A stretch of 64,000 nt of DNA, taken from assembly GCF_022809095.1 (NCBI RefSeq), contig NZ_JALAZE010000010.1, forward strand, positions 1 to 64,000, written 5' to 3'. The translations under genes and the position numbers were made by a program. Positions within the stretch are counted from its first letter, which is position 1. Each line of letters opens with the position of its first letter. Below are positions 24,936-34,187 of this stretch, piece after piece. A model generated the notes under the pieces. It saw nothing but the letters and a program-made list of their open reading frames with translations, ran no database searches and was not told the origin of the DNA. The stretch is from Bacillus kexueae. Lineage in GTDB: Bacteria; Bacillota; Bacilli; Bacillales; Aeribacillaceae.

Positions 24936-25500
24936 GTACTTCACCTCCTTGTCCATACCGTAATTTCTGAAAAGCCCTGTGCTTTGTTTTGGAGACTGAT
25001 TGCTGACTTTTATCAAGGCAATTGGCAATGGTGACATCTGATTGTTGATGGAAAATGGATAGAGTTAGAATCGTTTTTTCTGTCTCGGTCAGCTTCTTGA
25101 CCATTCCGTAAAGTTGAGTACTTGTAACATGTTGTTCGAGCCGGTCATCCCTCTCTAAAAACGACAAAATGTCTTCATTTGTGGAAAGCTGCTCTTTAAA
25201 CGTTCGGCCGCATTCGTCCCCTAACGGCTTGTCTAACATCAATACGTGGAATTGCTCATATTTGTAACGTTTTTTCATTTCGTTTTTCACATAGAAATAG
25301 ATGCTTTTGGATACGTAAGCCATAAACCGAATGTAGAAGAAAAAGGGCTGAAATGCCTCGTCTAGTTTTTTCAACGTCGTCGGAACTGGATGCTCTAACG
25401 CCTTTTTATACAACCGGTCATATTTATTCAGAAATGATTGGAGGAGTCGATCATCTTTCCACTTCGTCTTCAATTCGTATATCCAATGGTTTCGTTCCAT
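24928..25500 (-). CDS. sigO: SigO-like (YvrI) alternative sigma factor
   Basis: A 190-residue protein. The C-terminal third holds a region 4 helix-turn-helix: LTETEKTILTLSIFHQQSD, then ANCLDKSQQSVSKTKHRAFQKLR. The N-terminal part (FQPFFFYIRFMAYVSKSIYFYVKNEM) is a weak or atypical region 2, fitting SigO, which depends on RsoA. In Bacillus subtilis SigO-RsoA switches on oxalate decarboxylase under acid stress; no oxdC is visible in this window, so the target here is unknown. GGGAGGG lies 6 nt before ATG 25500; a TTG five codons upstream is less likely. It is the first gene of the operon. Confidence 0.8.
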   Translation of the reverse strand: MERNHWIYELKTKWKDDRLLQSFLNKYDRLYKKALEHPVPTTLKKLDEAFQPFFFYIRFMAYVSKSIYFYVKNEMKKRYKYEQFHVLMLDKPLGDECGRTFKEQLSTNEDILSFLERDDRLEQHVTSTQLYGMVKKLTETEKTILTLSIFHQQSDVTIANCLDKSQQSVSKTKHRAFQKLRYGQGGEVLG

Positions 25501-25676
25501 ACAAATCCCTCCCAATTAACGAACGTATGTTCTGTTTTGAGTGTAAAAAAAGAAGGCTCACCAATCGGGCCACAATTTCATTTTACAATGACAGTGATAA
25601 TTTTCCAATGAGCCGAATTCCTTATACTATATAAAGAAGCTATTTCTTCCATTTTTACAACCATGGATACAAGAAA

Positions 25677-25860
25677 AGTGGAGGCGATTGCATAGCGGCG
25701 TACGAACGGGAGACTCTCCCGCACTGAGATATAGGAGATACTGCGAGGAAATCGAGCAAATATCGACTTATCGCCAGTTCGCTAGACGCTAGGAGCCGAA
25801 ACTAGACAAAACCGAAAAGCGGAGACGCTTGCATAGCGGCGTACGAAGCGTCCACCCATG
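25677..25860 (+). repeat. Family A repeat, copy 2, plus a partial third copy
   Basis: 25677-25808 is the reverse-complement relative of the repeat at 18542-18678. At 25811-25860 the start of the element (GCATAGCGGCGTACGA) recurs and breaks off just before a family B copy. A nested or tandem arrangement of two repeat families is thus visible. Confidence 0.85.
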
Positions 25861-25890
25861 AAATGCACTGAAATGAAATTAAGAAAGGTG

Positions 25891-26058
25891 CAAAGCGCAA
25901 GTCCTTAGGCGAAGGGCGCTTTAGGACCTGCGAGGAGGCTTCCGTCGCCACAGCAGGGCCGAAGCGACCCGAGCTGATGGCGCTTGGAGCTAGACACCAA
26001 AAAAAACGGTAAAGAGAATACTTTAACACTTTATTGAACGTAAACTTTCTGTAACAAC
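25891..26058 (+). repeat. Family B repeat, copy 2
   Basis: About 168 bp, nearly identical to the copy at 58651-58818. It lies against the rbs operon terminator. GC-rich core plus the conserved AT-rich tail ending TTTCTGTAACAAC. Confidence 0.92.
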
Positions 26059-26059
26059 T

Positions 26060-26098
26060 CAAAAAGAAGGGGGCTGTACGTTTGGACAGCCCCTTCTT
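26060..26098 (-). terminator. Intrinsic terminator of the rbs operon
   Basis: Stem AAGAAGGGGCTGT / ACAGCCCCCTTCTT (one bulge) followed by TTTTTGAG on the minus strand, 4 bp after the rbsB stop. Confidence 0.92.
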
Positions 26099-26102
26099 TC
26101 TA

Positions 26103-27032
26103 TTATTTTACTAGTTCCAATTCAACTGGAATAAATTCTTCCGTTGTTTCGCCATTCATTAATTTTAACGCGGACATTACAGCCGTTTCACCGATTAATG
26201 CAGGCTTTTGTGCAACCGTTGCTGCCATCTCTTTCGCTTCTACTGCTTTTACCGCATCGTCTGTTGCGTCAAATCCAATTACAATCACATCATTCATACC
26301 TTGCGCTTGTAAAGCTTCTAAGGCACCGAGCGCCATTTCGTCGTTATGAGCAAATACAGCTTTAATATCGGATTGTCCTTGTAAAATGTTTTCCATCACC
26401 ATTAAACCTTTTGCACGGTCAAAATCAGCTGCTTGCTTCGACACAACTTCGATGTTTTCAACGTTGTCGATGACTTCGTGGAAACCTTCCCCACGTTCAC
26501 GTGCTGCTGAAGATCCTGGAATTCCTTCTAACTCGACAATGTTTCCACCTTCAGGTAATAGCTCAACTAAGTATTCACCAGCCATTTTTCCACCTTCCAC
26601 GTTATCCGATGCAATGTGTGAAACGACTTCGCCACCTTCTGCACTACGGTCAACTGTAATCACTGGAATATTGGCTTGGTTTGCCGATTCAATCGCTGCT
26701 GTGATCGCACTTGAATCCGTCGGGTTCACAAGAATGACATCCACATTTTGTTGAATAAGGTCTTCAATATCATTAATTTGTTTTGCTGAATCGTTTTGTG
26801 CGTCAACTACAATTAATTCTACCCCTTCTTTTTCCCCTGCTTGTTCAGCTCCTTCTTTCAATGTCACAAAGAATGGATTATTTAACGTTGAAATGGATAA
26901 ACCCACTTTCATTTCACCATCGTCGTTTGATGAATCTGTTTCTTTGTTGTCTGCTCCGTTTTCTAATGAACATCCAACGAGCAGTAAAATAGCCATAAAT
27001 AAAGAAGCAATAATACTTAACTTTTTCTTCAT
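26103..27032 (-). CDS. rbsB: Ribose ABC transporter, substrate-binding lipoprotein RbsB
   Basis: A 309-residue lipoprotein with lipobox LLVGC (residues 17-21) that delivers ribose to the RbsAC importer at the outer face of the membrane. Typical periplasmic-binding-protein type 1 features are VGLSISTLNNPFFVTLKEG, DAQND, NPTDSSAI and VFAHNDEMALGALEAL, and the C-terminal IGETAVMSALKLMNG. RBS AAAGGAGAGGG precedes ATG 27032. It is the last gene of the rbsRKDACB operon, 34 bp after rbsC, and is followed by a strong terminator. Confidence 0.96.
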   Translation of the reverse strand: MKKKLSIIASLFMAILLLVGCSLENGADNKETDSSNDDGEMKVGLSISTLNNPFFVTLKEGAEQAGEKEGVELIVVDAQNDSAKQINDIEDLIQQNVDVILVNPTDSSAITAAIESANQANIPVITVDRSAEGGEVVSHIASDNVEGGKMAGEYLVELLPEGGNIVELEGIPGSSAARERGEGFHEVIDNVENIEVVSKQAADFDRAKGLMVMENILQGQSDIKAVFAHNDEMALGALEALQAQGMNDVIVIGFDATDDAVKAVEAKEMAATVAQKPALIGETAVMSALKLMNGETTEEFIPVELELVK

Positions 27033-27066
27033 GTTCTCCCTCTCCTTTAAATGTTTTGTTATTATG

Positions 27067-28005
27067 TTAAGCTTCTTTACGGCGATCTAAAATAACCGCA
27101 AGAAGGATAACCCCACCTTTGATGACTTGTTGATAGAACGATGAAACATTTAATAGATTCAATCCGTTATTTAATACGCCAATAATTAAGGCCCCAACAA
27201 ACGTTCCAAAAATCCATCCTCTACCTCCTGAAAGACTGGTCCCTCCAAGAACAACCGCAGCGATAGCATCTAGCTCATACGCTGTACCCGCAGTCGGTTG
27301 AGCAGAGTTTAAACGTGATGTTAAGATGATACCTGCTAAAGCGGATAACCCACCCGTTAAGGCGTATACCCAAATTTTCAAGCGGTCAACGTGAAGCCCT
27401 GTTAGTCGACTCGCCTCTTCATTTCCACCAATCGCATATGTGTGGCGTCCGAACGTCGTTTTACGAAGAACGAACATCAAAATGAAAAAGATAACGATCA
27501 TCAGCACAACAGGAACTGGAATTCCAAAGAAGTAACCGCGACCAATCATTTGAAACGCGATTTGGTCAGAGAATCCTGTAATGGGACGACCCTCTGTATA
27601 AACTAACGTCGCGCCGCGAAAAATGGTCATCGTCGCTAACGTTGCGATAAAAGGAGCAACTTTTCCCTTAGTAATGATGACTCCGTTTAATGCTCCCATT
27701 AACACACCGGCCATTAAACCAATCATCATCGCCATCATGCCATCCATACCGCTTGCCATCATACCAGCCGTCAATGCACTCGAAAATGCGAGGACCGAAC
27801 CGACCGATAAATCAATTCCTCCTGTTAAAATAACGAAGGTCATTCCAAAGGCAATCAAGGAATTTATGGATACTTGACGTAAAATGTTTAACCAGTTGTT
27901 CACTGTTAAAAAGTTATCGCTTAAAAAAGAAAGCACAATGCATAATAAAATAAATCCAATGAGTGGGCCCAGCTTCTTTACATCAAATTCAATTGCTCGC
28001 TTCAT
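27067..28005 (-). CDS. rbsC: Ribose ABC transporter permease RbsC
   Basis: A 312-residue permease with eight to ten hydrophobic segments. It carries the RbsC/XylH family motifs: [33 protein letters not shown] and [17 protein letters not shown]. The last is the EAA-like loop that contacts the ATPase. The ATG at 28005 overlaps the rbsA stop (ATGA), so its translation would normally be coupled to rbsA; since rbsA is frameshifted, coupling may be lost. Confidence 0.96.
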   Translation of the reverse strand: MKRAIEFDVKKLGPLIGFILLCIVLSFLSDNFLTVNNWLNILRQVSINSLIAFGMTFVILTGGIDLSVGSVLAFSSALTAGMMASGMDGMMAMMIGLMAGVLMGALNGVIITKGKVAPFIATLATMTIFRGATLVYTEGRPITGFSDQIAFQMIGRGYFFGIPVPVVLMIVIFFILMFVLRKTTFGRHTYAIGGNEEASRLTGLHVDRLKIWVYALTGGLSALAGIILTSRLNSAQPTAGTAYELDAIAAVVLGGTSLSGGRGWIFGTFVGALIIGVLNNGLNLLNVSSFYQQVIKGGVILLAVILDRRKEA

Positions 28006-29500
28006 GAGTTCTCCCCTCCTGTTGCAGCTGTCATAATCATTTCTTGGTCTACTTCATCATGGTTATCAAAAATGGCTGTCACTTTTCCTTCGCAAATGAC
28101 CATAATCCGGTCGCTCATCCCGAGTACTTCCGGTAGCTCGGATGAAATCATGATAATGGCAACACCGTTTCTGGTTAGCTCATTCATAATTTCATAAATT
28201 TCTTTTTTCGCTCCGACATCAACTCCTCTTGTCGGCTCATCTAAAATTAAAATCGAAGGAGATGTTCCTAGCCATTTTCCAATGACCACTTTCTGTTGGT
28301 TTCCACCGCTTAACGATTTCACTTCAAGCTCTGGGCTTGAAGTTTTGATTCTCAGTCGCTCGATTAAATCCTTCACCATTGCTTGCTCTTTTTGTGACTG
28401 AAACACCCCTGCCCGTGACACTTTTTTCATGGTCGGTAGTGTTAAGTTTTCTCGGACGCTCATTTGAAGAACAAGACCTTTTTGTTTCCTGTCTTCTGTA
28501 ATAAACGCCAAACCATGTGCGATAGCTTGTTGTGGGGAAGAAATGGTCACACGCTTTTCATTAATATAGATGTCCCCTTTTTTCTTTTTACGGGCCCCAA
28601 AAATCATTTCCATAATTTCGGATCGTCCTGCGCCCATCAAACCAGCTACGCAAGAATTTCACCTGAACGGACGGAAAACGATACATCTTCACACACACCT
28701 GGAAGTGTTAAGCCTTCCACTCGAAGTCGCTCAGTTCCGATAGACGTATCTCTTTCGGGATATCGCTCCCCAATTTCACGTCCTACCATCATTTGAACGA
28801 CCTCGTCAAAGTTCGTGTCCGGAATTCGTTTTGTCCCGATAAATTGTCCATCTCGTAAAATCGAAATGCGATCACAAATTGTAAAAATTTCTTCCATACG
28901 GTGTGAAATGTAAACGATCGAAACGCCTTTTTCCTTCAAGGATTGAATGACTTCAAACAAGATTTGAATTTCTCGCTCCGTTAAGGCTGCCGTCGGCTCG
29001 TCCATAATCAGACATTTTGCATTCAACGATAAAGCTTTGGCAATCTCGATAATCTGTTGTTTTCCTACTGATAGCTGCCCAACTAACTCTTTCGGTGAAA
29101 TGGAAACGCCAAGTTGTTCTAAATACTTCTTTGCTTCTTCTTCCATTTCTCTCTTTCGAATAACGCCCGTAAACGATACTGTCTTCTCCCGTCCGAGAAA
29201 GATATTTTCCGCAACGGATAAAGTTGGAATGACATTGAGTTCTTGATGAATCACCGCAATGCCATCAGCTTCTGCTTCTTTTGGACTTTTGTAGTGAACT
29301 TCCTTTCCACCCACTGTTACGGTGCCAGCATCCCGCTCATAAATGCCCGTTAAAATTTTCATCAACGTCGACTTCCCTGCACCGTTTTCCCCCATCAGCG
29401 CATGGACTTCACCGGGCTTCACCTCAAAATCCACCCCAGTTAAAACTTGATGTTTATGAAATGCTTTTTTAATTCCCTTCATTTCAATAAATGGTGTCAT
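28002..29500 (-). pseudogene. rbsA: Ribose ABC transporter ATPase RbsA, interrupted by a one-base deletion
   Basis: Two frames together make a full-length RbsA (about 499 residues; family about 490-500). The first (29500-28646) has the Walker A motif GENGAGKST, signature LSVGKQQ, Walker B LIMDEPT and the switch H in YISHRMEE. The second (through 28002) has GLMGAGRSE, the second signature LSGGNQQ, and [11 protein letters not shown]. The break falls at GEILA, where GCGTAGCTGG stands for the expected GCGGTAGCTGG: one G is missing between 28650 and 28651, giving an immediate TAG. Both halves are otherwise intact with no other damage. So the lesion is recent, a sequencing error, or bypassed; without bypass the importer should be dead. 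Confidence 0.9.
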
Positions 29501-29515
29501 GAAGCTCCCCCCTTT

Positions 29516-29914
29516 TTAGGAAAAATTCACACCCGCATGCAAAATAATGTTGGCATATGGCGTCGCTTCCCCCGTTCGGACGACTGCCTTTGCATTTTTT
29601 AATTGCTGTTTCAATTCTTCATGTGTGATGTATTGTATAGAATCGTGATTAAAACGCTTACAAATCTCGTTATCGATGACTGGATTTGCTTCTCGCACTT
29701 CTTGTGCAACAGTACATCTTTCCACGACCATCTCATCTAACACGCGATCTAATACAGATAAAAACGACGGTTCTCCTTTAATTAAAGCTAAATCAACTCG
29801 GCGAACATCATCTGGTATCGGAAGTCCACAGTCCGCAATCACAATCGTATCTGTATGACCAAGTGACGCAAGTACTGTATTTAAATCAAGATTTAATAGG
29901 CCAGCTTTTTTCAT
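29516..29914 (-). CDS. rbsD: D-ribose pyranase RbsD
   Basis: Converts beta-pyranose to beta-furanose ribose before phosphorylation. The 132 residues show KAGLLNLDLNTVLASLGHTDTIVIADCGLPIP with the catalytic histidine region, and the C-terminal VRTGEATPYANIILHAGV that closes the subunit interface. The ATG at 29914 overlaps the rbsK stop (ATGA). It is 15 bp before rbsA. Length and motifs are fully typical. Confidence 0.95.
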   Translation of the reverse strand: MKKAGLLNLDLNTVLASLGHTDTIVIADCGLPIPDDVRRVDLALIKGEPSFLSVLDRVLDEMVVERCTVAQEVREANPVIDNEICKRFNHDSIQYITHEELKQQLKNAKAVVRTGEATPYANIILHAGVNFS

Positions 29915-30804
29915 TCTCCTTCACCCTTTGTTTTTAAAAATTCATAGACTGCTTCTTCTGTTGGCATCGCACTTTGCGCCCCTAGTTTCGTAACCGATAA
30001 CGCAGCGGCTGCGTTTGCAAATCGACACGCGTCTTCGATTTCCATTCCTTTACTCAAGGCTACTGATAGCGCTCCATTAAAGGTATCTCCAGCTCCCGTT
30101 GTATCAACGACCGGAACAGTAAAGCCTTTAATTTGCTTTGGCGTACCGTTTCTCATGATCTTTACGCCCTTTTTACCTTCTGTCGTGATGAGCTTTTCGA
30201 AAACATCTTTCTCTTCAACATGCTGAAGAACGATTGGACGCTCGTGTTCATTCGGGGTTAGCCAATCCACGCTTTGTATTAAAGCAGAAGGAAGGGGTTG
30301 GGCTGGTGCTGGATTCAAAATCACGTTCACACCATGCTTTTTCGCAAGCTTTGCCGCCATTTCTACTGTTTCGATTGGAATTTCAAGTTGTATGACGCAC
30401 ATATCGCTTTTCGCTATAATTTCTTCACTCTTTGCTACATCTTCAGGGGTTAATTTTGCATTAGCCCCAGGAACGACGATAATCCGGTTGTCTCCTTCAC
30501 TAATCGTGATTGACGCAACTCCGGTTTCTGTATGTGTAACCGGTTTCACATCTGTTACATGTATGCCCTCTTTTTCTAAATGCTGTTTTAAAAAGGAGCC
30601 GAATGAGTCGTCGCCGACCGCTCCAATCATGTGGACTTCCGCTCCTAACCGAGCACATGCGACAGCTTGATTGGCTCCTTTCCCACCAGGAATTTGGTGA
30701 AACCGCTCTCCAAGGATCGTTTCACCTTGTGCTGGTGCTTTTTTGGCAACCGTGACTAAATCCATATTGATACTTCCAACGACTGTAATCACTGGCTTCT
30801 TCAC
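29911..30804 (-). CDS. rbsK: Ribokinase RbsK
   Basis: Phosphorylates ribose to ribose-5-phosphate. PfkB family motifs: VVGSINMDLV at the N-terminus, PGGKGANQAVACARLGA near residue 40, and the catalytic DTTGAGDTFNGAL near residue 240 with its anion hole and base aspartate. The start is a GTG at 30804 with TAGGAG 8 nt upstream. It overlaps rbsD by 4 bp and follows rbsR by 12 bp. Confidence 0.96.
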   Translation of the reverse strand: MKKPVITVVGSINMDLVTVAKKAPAQGETILGERFHQIPGGKGANQAVACARLGAEVHMIGAVGDDSFGSFLKQHLEKEGIHVTDVKPVTHTETGVASITISEGDNRIIVVPGANAKLTPEDVAKSEEIIAKSDMCVIQLEIPIETVEMAAKLAKKHGVNVILNPAPAQPLPSALIQSVDWLTPNEHERPIVLQHVEEKDVFEKLITTEGKKGVKIMRNGTPKQIKGFTVPVVDTTGAGDTFNGALSVALSKGMEIEDACRFANAAAALSVTKLGAQSAMPTEEAVYEFLKTKGEGE

Positions 30805-30816
30805 TACTTATCACTC

Positions 30817-31791
30817 CTATCGAGTAGACTCACGTCGTACAAGCTTCACTGGTAAGACATGATGTATTTGGTCTATCGGTTTTCCTTCGATTTTTTTAAC
30901 GAGCAAGCGAGCCGCAATGGCCCCCATGTCATATATCGGTTGCGATATCGTCGTTAGTTCAGGTGTTGTCATTTCTGCTAGTGGAATATTGTCGTATCCG
31001 ATAATCGCCAAGTCTTCAGGCACCCGAAGGCCAAGCTGCTGCGCTGCTTTTAATGCGCCGGCTGCCATGACATCATTCCCGGCAAATATACCGTCAATCT
31101 TTTGGTTTGTTAACGCTTCCATTGTTGCTATCTTTGCTTCACTCATTTGATAGTTTCCAATGAAGACTAATGTTTCATCCCACAGTCCCAAGCTTTTCAT
31201 TTCATCTTGATAACCTCGGAACCTTTCAAGAGCATTGACAACATGTAACGGCCCTTGAATATGAGCAATCCGTCTGCAACCTTGTTTGTATAAGTAATTG
31301 GTCGCCATCCTCGCTCCTTCATAGTTGTTTGCCACAACCGATGGAAAGGAGTGATCGAGCGGACGGTCTAACACAACGACAGGTACATTAATATCTGACA
31401 GTTCTTCTGATGTTAATTGGTTCGTTGTTAAGATGATGCCATCGACATAACGTTGTTTTAAAATGTCGATGTATTCTTTTTCTTTATCGCCTTTTTCATC
31501 TGAATTACATAAGATGACAGTGTAGTCATAAATGTTCATGACATCTTCCACCGCACGAACGAGTTCTGGGAAGAACGGGTTCGAAATATCTGGCACGATA
31601 AGTCCGATTGTTCTGGATGATTTTTTATATAAGGATCGCGCCACTTCATTTGGTTTGTAATTCAGTGTTTGAATGGCTTCTTTTACGCGTTTTTCCGTCT
31701 CTTGATTGACATACCCATTTTGATTTAAAACGCGAGATACAGTCGCAACAGATACTCCTGCAAGCTTTGCAACTTCCCTCATCGTTGCCAT
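30817..31791 (-). CDS. rbsR: LacI-family ribose operon repressor RbsR
   Basis: A 324-residue LacI/GalR repressor. N-terminal helix-turn-helix MREVAKLAGVSVATVSRVLN with the hinge YKPNEVARSL, then a ribose-binding-protein-like core (IGLIVPDISNPFFPELV, FAGNDVMAAGALKAA). The reading frame extends 50 codons upstream, but AAAGGAG before ATG 31791 and the family's usual start (MATMREVAK) fix the start. First gene of rbsRKDACB. A perfect palindrome overlaps the transcription start of its own promoter, indicating autoregulation and/or CcpA control. Confidence 0.95.
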   Translation of the reverse strand: MATMREVAKLAGVSVATVSRVLNQNGYVNQETEKRVKEAIQTLNYKPNEVARSLYKKSSRTIGLIVPDISNPFFPELVRAVEDVMNIYDYTVILCNSDEKGDKEKEYIDILKQRYVDGIILTTNQLTSEELSDINVPVVVLDRPLDHSFPSVVANNYEGARMATNYLYKQGCRRIAHIQGPLHVVNALERFRGYQDEMKSLGLWDETLVFIGNYQMSEAKIATMEALTNQKIDGIFAGNDVMAAGALKAAQQLGLRVPEDLAIIGYDNIPLAEMTTPELTTISQPIYDMGAIAARLLVKKIEGKPIDQIHHVLPVKLVRRESTR

Positions 31792-31814
31792 AGTTTTCTT
31801 TCTCCTTTTGTGTA

Positions 31815-31860
31815 TGTAACCGGTTACAGAAATCATACATCCTTTTTCGAAAAGTTTCAA
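31815..31860 (-). promoter_or_regulatory. rbs operon promoter with overlapping LacI-type operator
   Basis: On the minus strand, TTGAAA (31860-31855), a 17-bp spacer and TATGAT (31837-31832) make a good SigA promoter. The perfect 14-bp palindrome TGTAACCGGTTACA (31815-31828) covers the expected start of transcription. It fits the LacI/RbsR/cre class of operators. Confidence 0.88.
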
Positions 31861-31874
31861 GAGGGAATTTTTTT

Positions 31875-32019
31875 GAAGTATTCGGTGATCTCCGCTATAG
31901 GTTGCTCGCTTTCTGCGGGGCGTGCGGTGAGCCTCCTCCACTTCTCCTGCGGAGACTCACTTATCCCGAAAGTCCCGCAGGAGTCTCGCACCTTCCGCTT
32001 CAATCACCTTTCAAACTTC
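31875..32019. repeat. Family C structured intergenic repeat, copy 2
   Basis: A GC-rich 145-bp block sharing GCTTTC-GCGGGG, GAGCCTCCTC, TCCCGCAGGAGTC and CTTCCGCTTCA with the core of the MITE at 20769-21015. Its own ends are inverted (GAAGT...GGTGAT against ATCACC...ACTTC), but they differ from the 28-bp ends of the other copy. No target duplication is evident. Confidence 0.82.
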
Positions 32020-32092
32020 TTTTCTATCATTTTTTAAGGAGATGACACCACACTCATCCAAATCGGAAGGACCGGTTCTTGAAATTGAACAT

Positions 32093-33241
32093 TTACACAT
32101 TAACCATGTATGGATCTGGTCTTGTATTTTCTTTTTGAAAATAATATAAAATGGCTTTCACAATCCGTTCTGATGCTTTTCCATCTCCGTATGGATTTTT
32201 CGCTTTCGCCATCGATTGATGGAGTTTGTCATCTACTAAAAGCTTCGATGTTTCTTCATAGATGACATCTTCGCTCGTTCCAACAAGCTTTAACGTACCC
32301 GCATCTATTCCTTCAGGTCGCTCCGTCGTTTCTCTTAAAACAAGTACTGGAACGCCAAGCGATGGGGCTTCTTCTTGGACTCCCCCTGAATCTGTTAAAA
32401 TCAAATGGGCTTTCGCTGCAAAATTATGAAAATCTAAAACGTGTAATGGAGGAATTAAATGAATACGCTTCTCTCCACCTAAAATATCCTTTGAGAGATT
32501 TTGTATAGACGGATTCAAATGGACAGGGAAAACAACTTGAACATCAGGATGGTCGTTGACAATTCGTCTAATGGCGCGGAAAATTTGTTCCATCGGTTTA
32601 CCTAAATTCTCTCTTCGATGAGCAGTCACTAAAAGGAGGCGATCTTGTTGAATGTGTTGGAGGACTTGATGTTGGTAACCAGAAAAAACCGTCGTTTTTA
32701 GCGCATCAATCGCGGTATTTCCTGTAACGAATATTGCATCACTCTTTTTATTTTCAGCCACTAAATGATTGTAAGCTTTGATTGTCGGGGCAAAATGTAG
32801 ATCAGCTAACGCACCTGTTAGTTGACGGTTCATTTCTTCTGGATATGGTGAGTATTTATCATACGTCCGCAAGCCTGCTTCAACGTGGCCAATTTTTACC
32901 TTTTGATAAAAAGCCGCTAAACTTGCGACAAATGTCGTCGTTGTGTCACCATGAACTAAAACGAGGTCAGGATGCTCTTGTTCGATGACAGCTTGCAAAC
33001 CTTCAAGCGCTCTCGTCGTAATGTCTGTAAGGGTTTGACGATTTTTCATAATGTTTAAGTCGTAGTTCGGTTGGATGTTGAAAATGGACAGAACTTGGTC
33101 AAGCATTTCGCGGTGTTGGGCGGTTACGGTAACAATCGATTGAATGTCATGTGGATGTTTTTCGAGCTCCTTAACTAGGGGTGCCATTTTAATGGCTTCA
33201 GGCCGCGTACCGAAAACGGTCATAACTTTTAATTTGTCCAT
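32093..33241 (-). CDS. mnaA: UDP-N-acetylglucosamine 2-epimerase (non-hydrolysing)
   Basis: Interconverts UDP-GlcNAc and UDP-ManNAc, the latter needed for the linkage unit of wall teichoic acid and related polymers. Family motifs are present: MTVFGTRPEAIKMAPLV at the N-terminus, VTAQHREMLDQ, VLVHGDTTT, GHVEAGLRT, EEMNRQ and the C-terminal LTDSGGVQEEAPSLGVPVLVLRETTERPE, split by turns. GAGGTG near ATG 33241 favours it over the GTG two codons upstream. It is monocistronic here, 24 kb from the polysaccharide locus, but could supply it. Confidence 0.96.
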   Translation of the reverse strand: MDKLKVMTVFGTRPEAIKMAPLVKELEKHPHDIQSIVTVTAQHREMLDQVLSIFNIQPNYDLNIMKNRQTLTDITTRALEGLQAVIEQEHPDLVLVHGDTTTTFVASLAAFYQKVKIGHVEAGLRTYDKYSPYPEEMNRQLTGALADLHFAPTIKAYNHLVAENKKSDAIFVTGNTAIDALKTTVFSGYQHQVLQHIQQDRLLLVTAHRRENLGKPMEQIFRAIRRIVNDHPDVQVVFPVHLNPSIQNLSKDILGGEKRIHLIPPLHVLDFHNFAAKAHLILTDSGGVQEEAPSLGVPVLVLRETTERPEGIDAGTLKLVGTSEDVIYEETSKLLVDDKLHQSMAKAKNPYGDGKASERIVKAILYYFQKENTRPDPYMVNV

Positions 33242-33351
33242 AAGCACCTCAATTTCGTTACACGCAGCTTTGTGTCAAACTGCGTGAAAACTGTATTTTA
33301 CTATAATGTATTCAACAACTGAACAATTCTTCATTACATTTTGGTAAAAAA

Positions 33352-33738
33352 TTACTCTTCGTATAATTCAAGCGGTAACCCATCGGGATCTTGAAAAAAG
33401 GTGTATCGCTTATTCGTTATCGGATCAACCCGAATTGATTCCACCTCTATTCCGTGTTCGGTTAATTTTTGACACACTTGTTGAATATCGTCCACACGAA
33501 AAGCAAGATGCCTTAACCCACAAGCTTCCGGATAGCTTGGCCTTTTTGGCGGATTAGGAAATGAAAACAACTCAAGCTGACTATGATCTCCAATGCGTAA
33601 ATCGAGTTTATATGAGTCTCGCTCCTTTCGATATTCTTCATGAATCACCTCCAACCCTAAAATATCTACATAAAACTGTTTAGACTTTTCATAGTTTGAG
33701 CAAATGATCGCTACGTGATGAATGCTAGATAAAAGCAT
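33352..33738 (-). CDS. VOC (glyoxalase I-like) family protein, YaeR-like
   Basis: A 128-residue protein with the two beta-alpha-beta-beta-beta modules of the vicinal oxygen chelate fold. Candidate metal ligands are H8 (IHHVAII), E54-E56 (QLELFSFP), H78 (LRHLAFRVDD) and the C-terminal PDGLPLELYEE glutamate. FPNPPKRPSYPEACGLRHLAF and DPITNKRYTFFQDPDGLPLELYE match the conserved signature of the YaeR/GloA2 subgroup. The substrate is unknown. RBS AAAGGAAGAG precedes ATG 33738. Confidence 0.9.
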   Translation of the reverse strand: MLLSSIHHVAIICSNYEKSKQFYVDILGLEVIHEEYRKERDSYKLDLRIGDHSQLELFSFPNPPKRPSYPEACGLRHLAFRVDDIQQVCQKLTEHGIEVESIRVDPITNKRYTFFQDPDGLPLELYEE

Positions 33739-33910
33739 TGTCTCTTCCTTTCTATTACTTTTTTATTTTCTTCTATATTTTTTTCTCAATTTTTAACAAT
33801 CGTTCTTTTTTAAGTATAACGTAACTTTCCTTTATTTTCTAAGTCTTCGCGTATGGCTACTGTTTATTCTGTATAAAATGATTAAAAAATGGTTAGGAGT
33901 TGAGCATATC

Positions 33911-34045
33911 ATGATTTGGGGTTTTGTCATTGGTGTTTGGGCGATTCTTGTACTATTTTACTTAAGTATTTTCAAAGCTGCGAAGCAAGCAGATGAACAG
34001 AGTCAAGCTTGGCTTCACCAAGAAGAGGATGAAAAGAAACTATAA
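33911..34045 (+). CDS. Small single-span membrane protein, 44 aa
   Basis: An ATG at 33911 opens MIWGFVIGVWAILVLFYLSIF, one membrane segment, then a polar charged tail (KAAKQADEQSQAWLHQEEDEKKL, split by a turn). AGGAG lies 12 nt upstream, a little far. An in-frame ATG 11 codons earlier has no RBS. TATAAA at about 33874 could be its -10. No family is recognised. Hydrophobic-then-charged composition and a clean stop support a real gene. Confidence 0.5.
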   Translation: MIWGFVIGVWAILVLFYLSIFKAAKQADEQSQAWLHQEEDEKKL

Positions 34046-34187
34046 TGGTTGCACTTTTTAGCGATGATTGTGCAAAAGGTGTAAGTGAACACTAAGAACT
34101 TATCCATTGCTCAATATTTTTCTTTGTCTTCCTCAAGAGCTATAGTACAATTAACTTCGACACTAATTTAAAAAGGAAGATCTAAAC

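Noticed and set aside
25802-26062. Frames of about 70 to 86 codons within family B repeats (also at 43916-44164 and 58619-58831)
   Set aside because: They recur only because the repeat recurs; there is no RBS, and the similar peptide comes from the DNA repeat.
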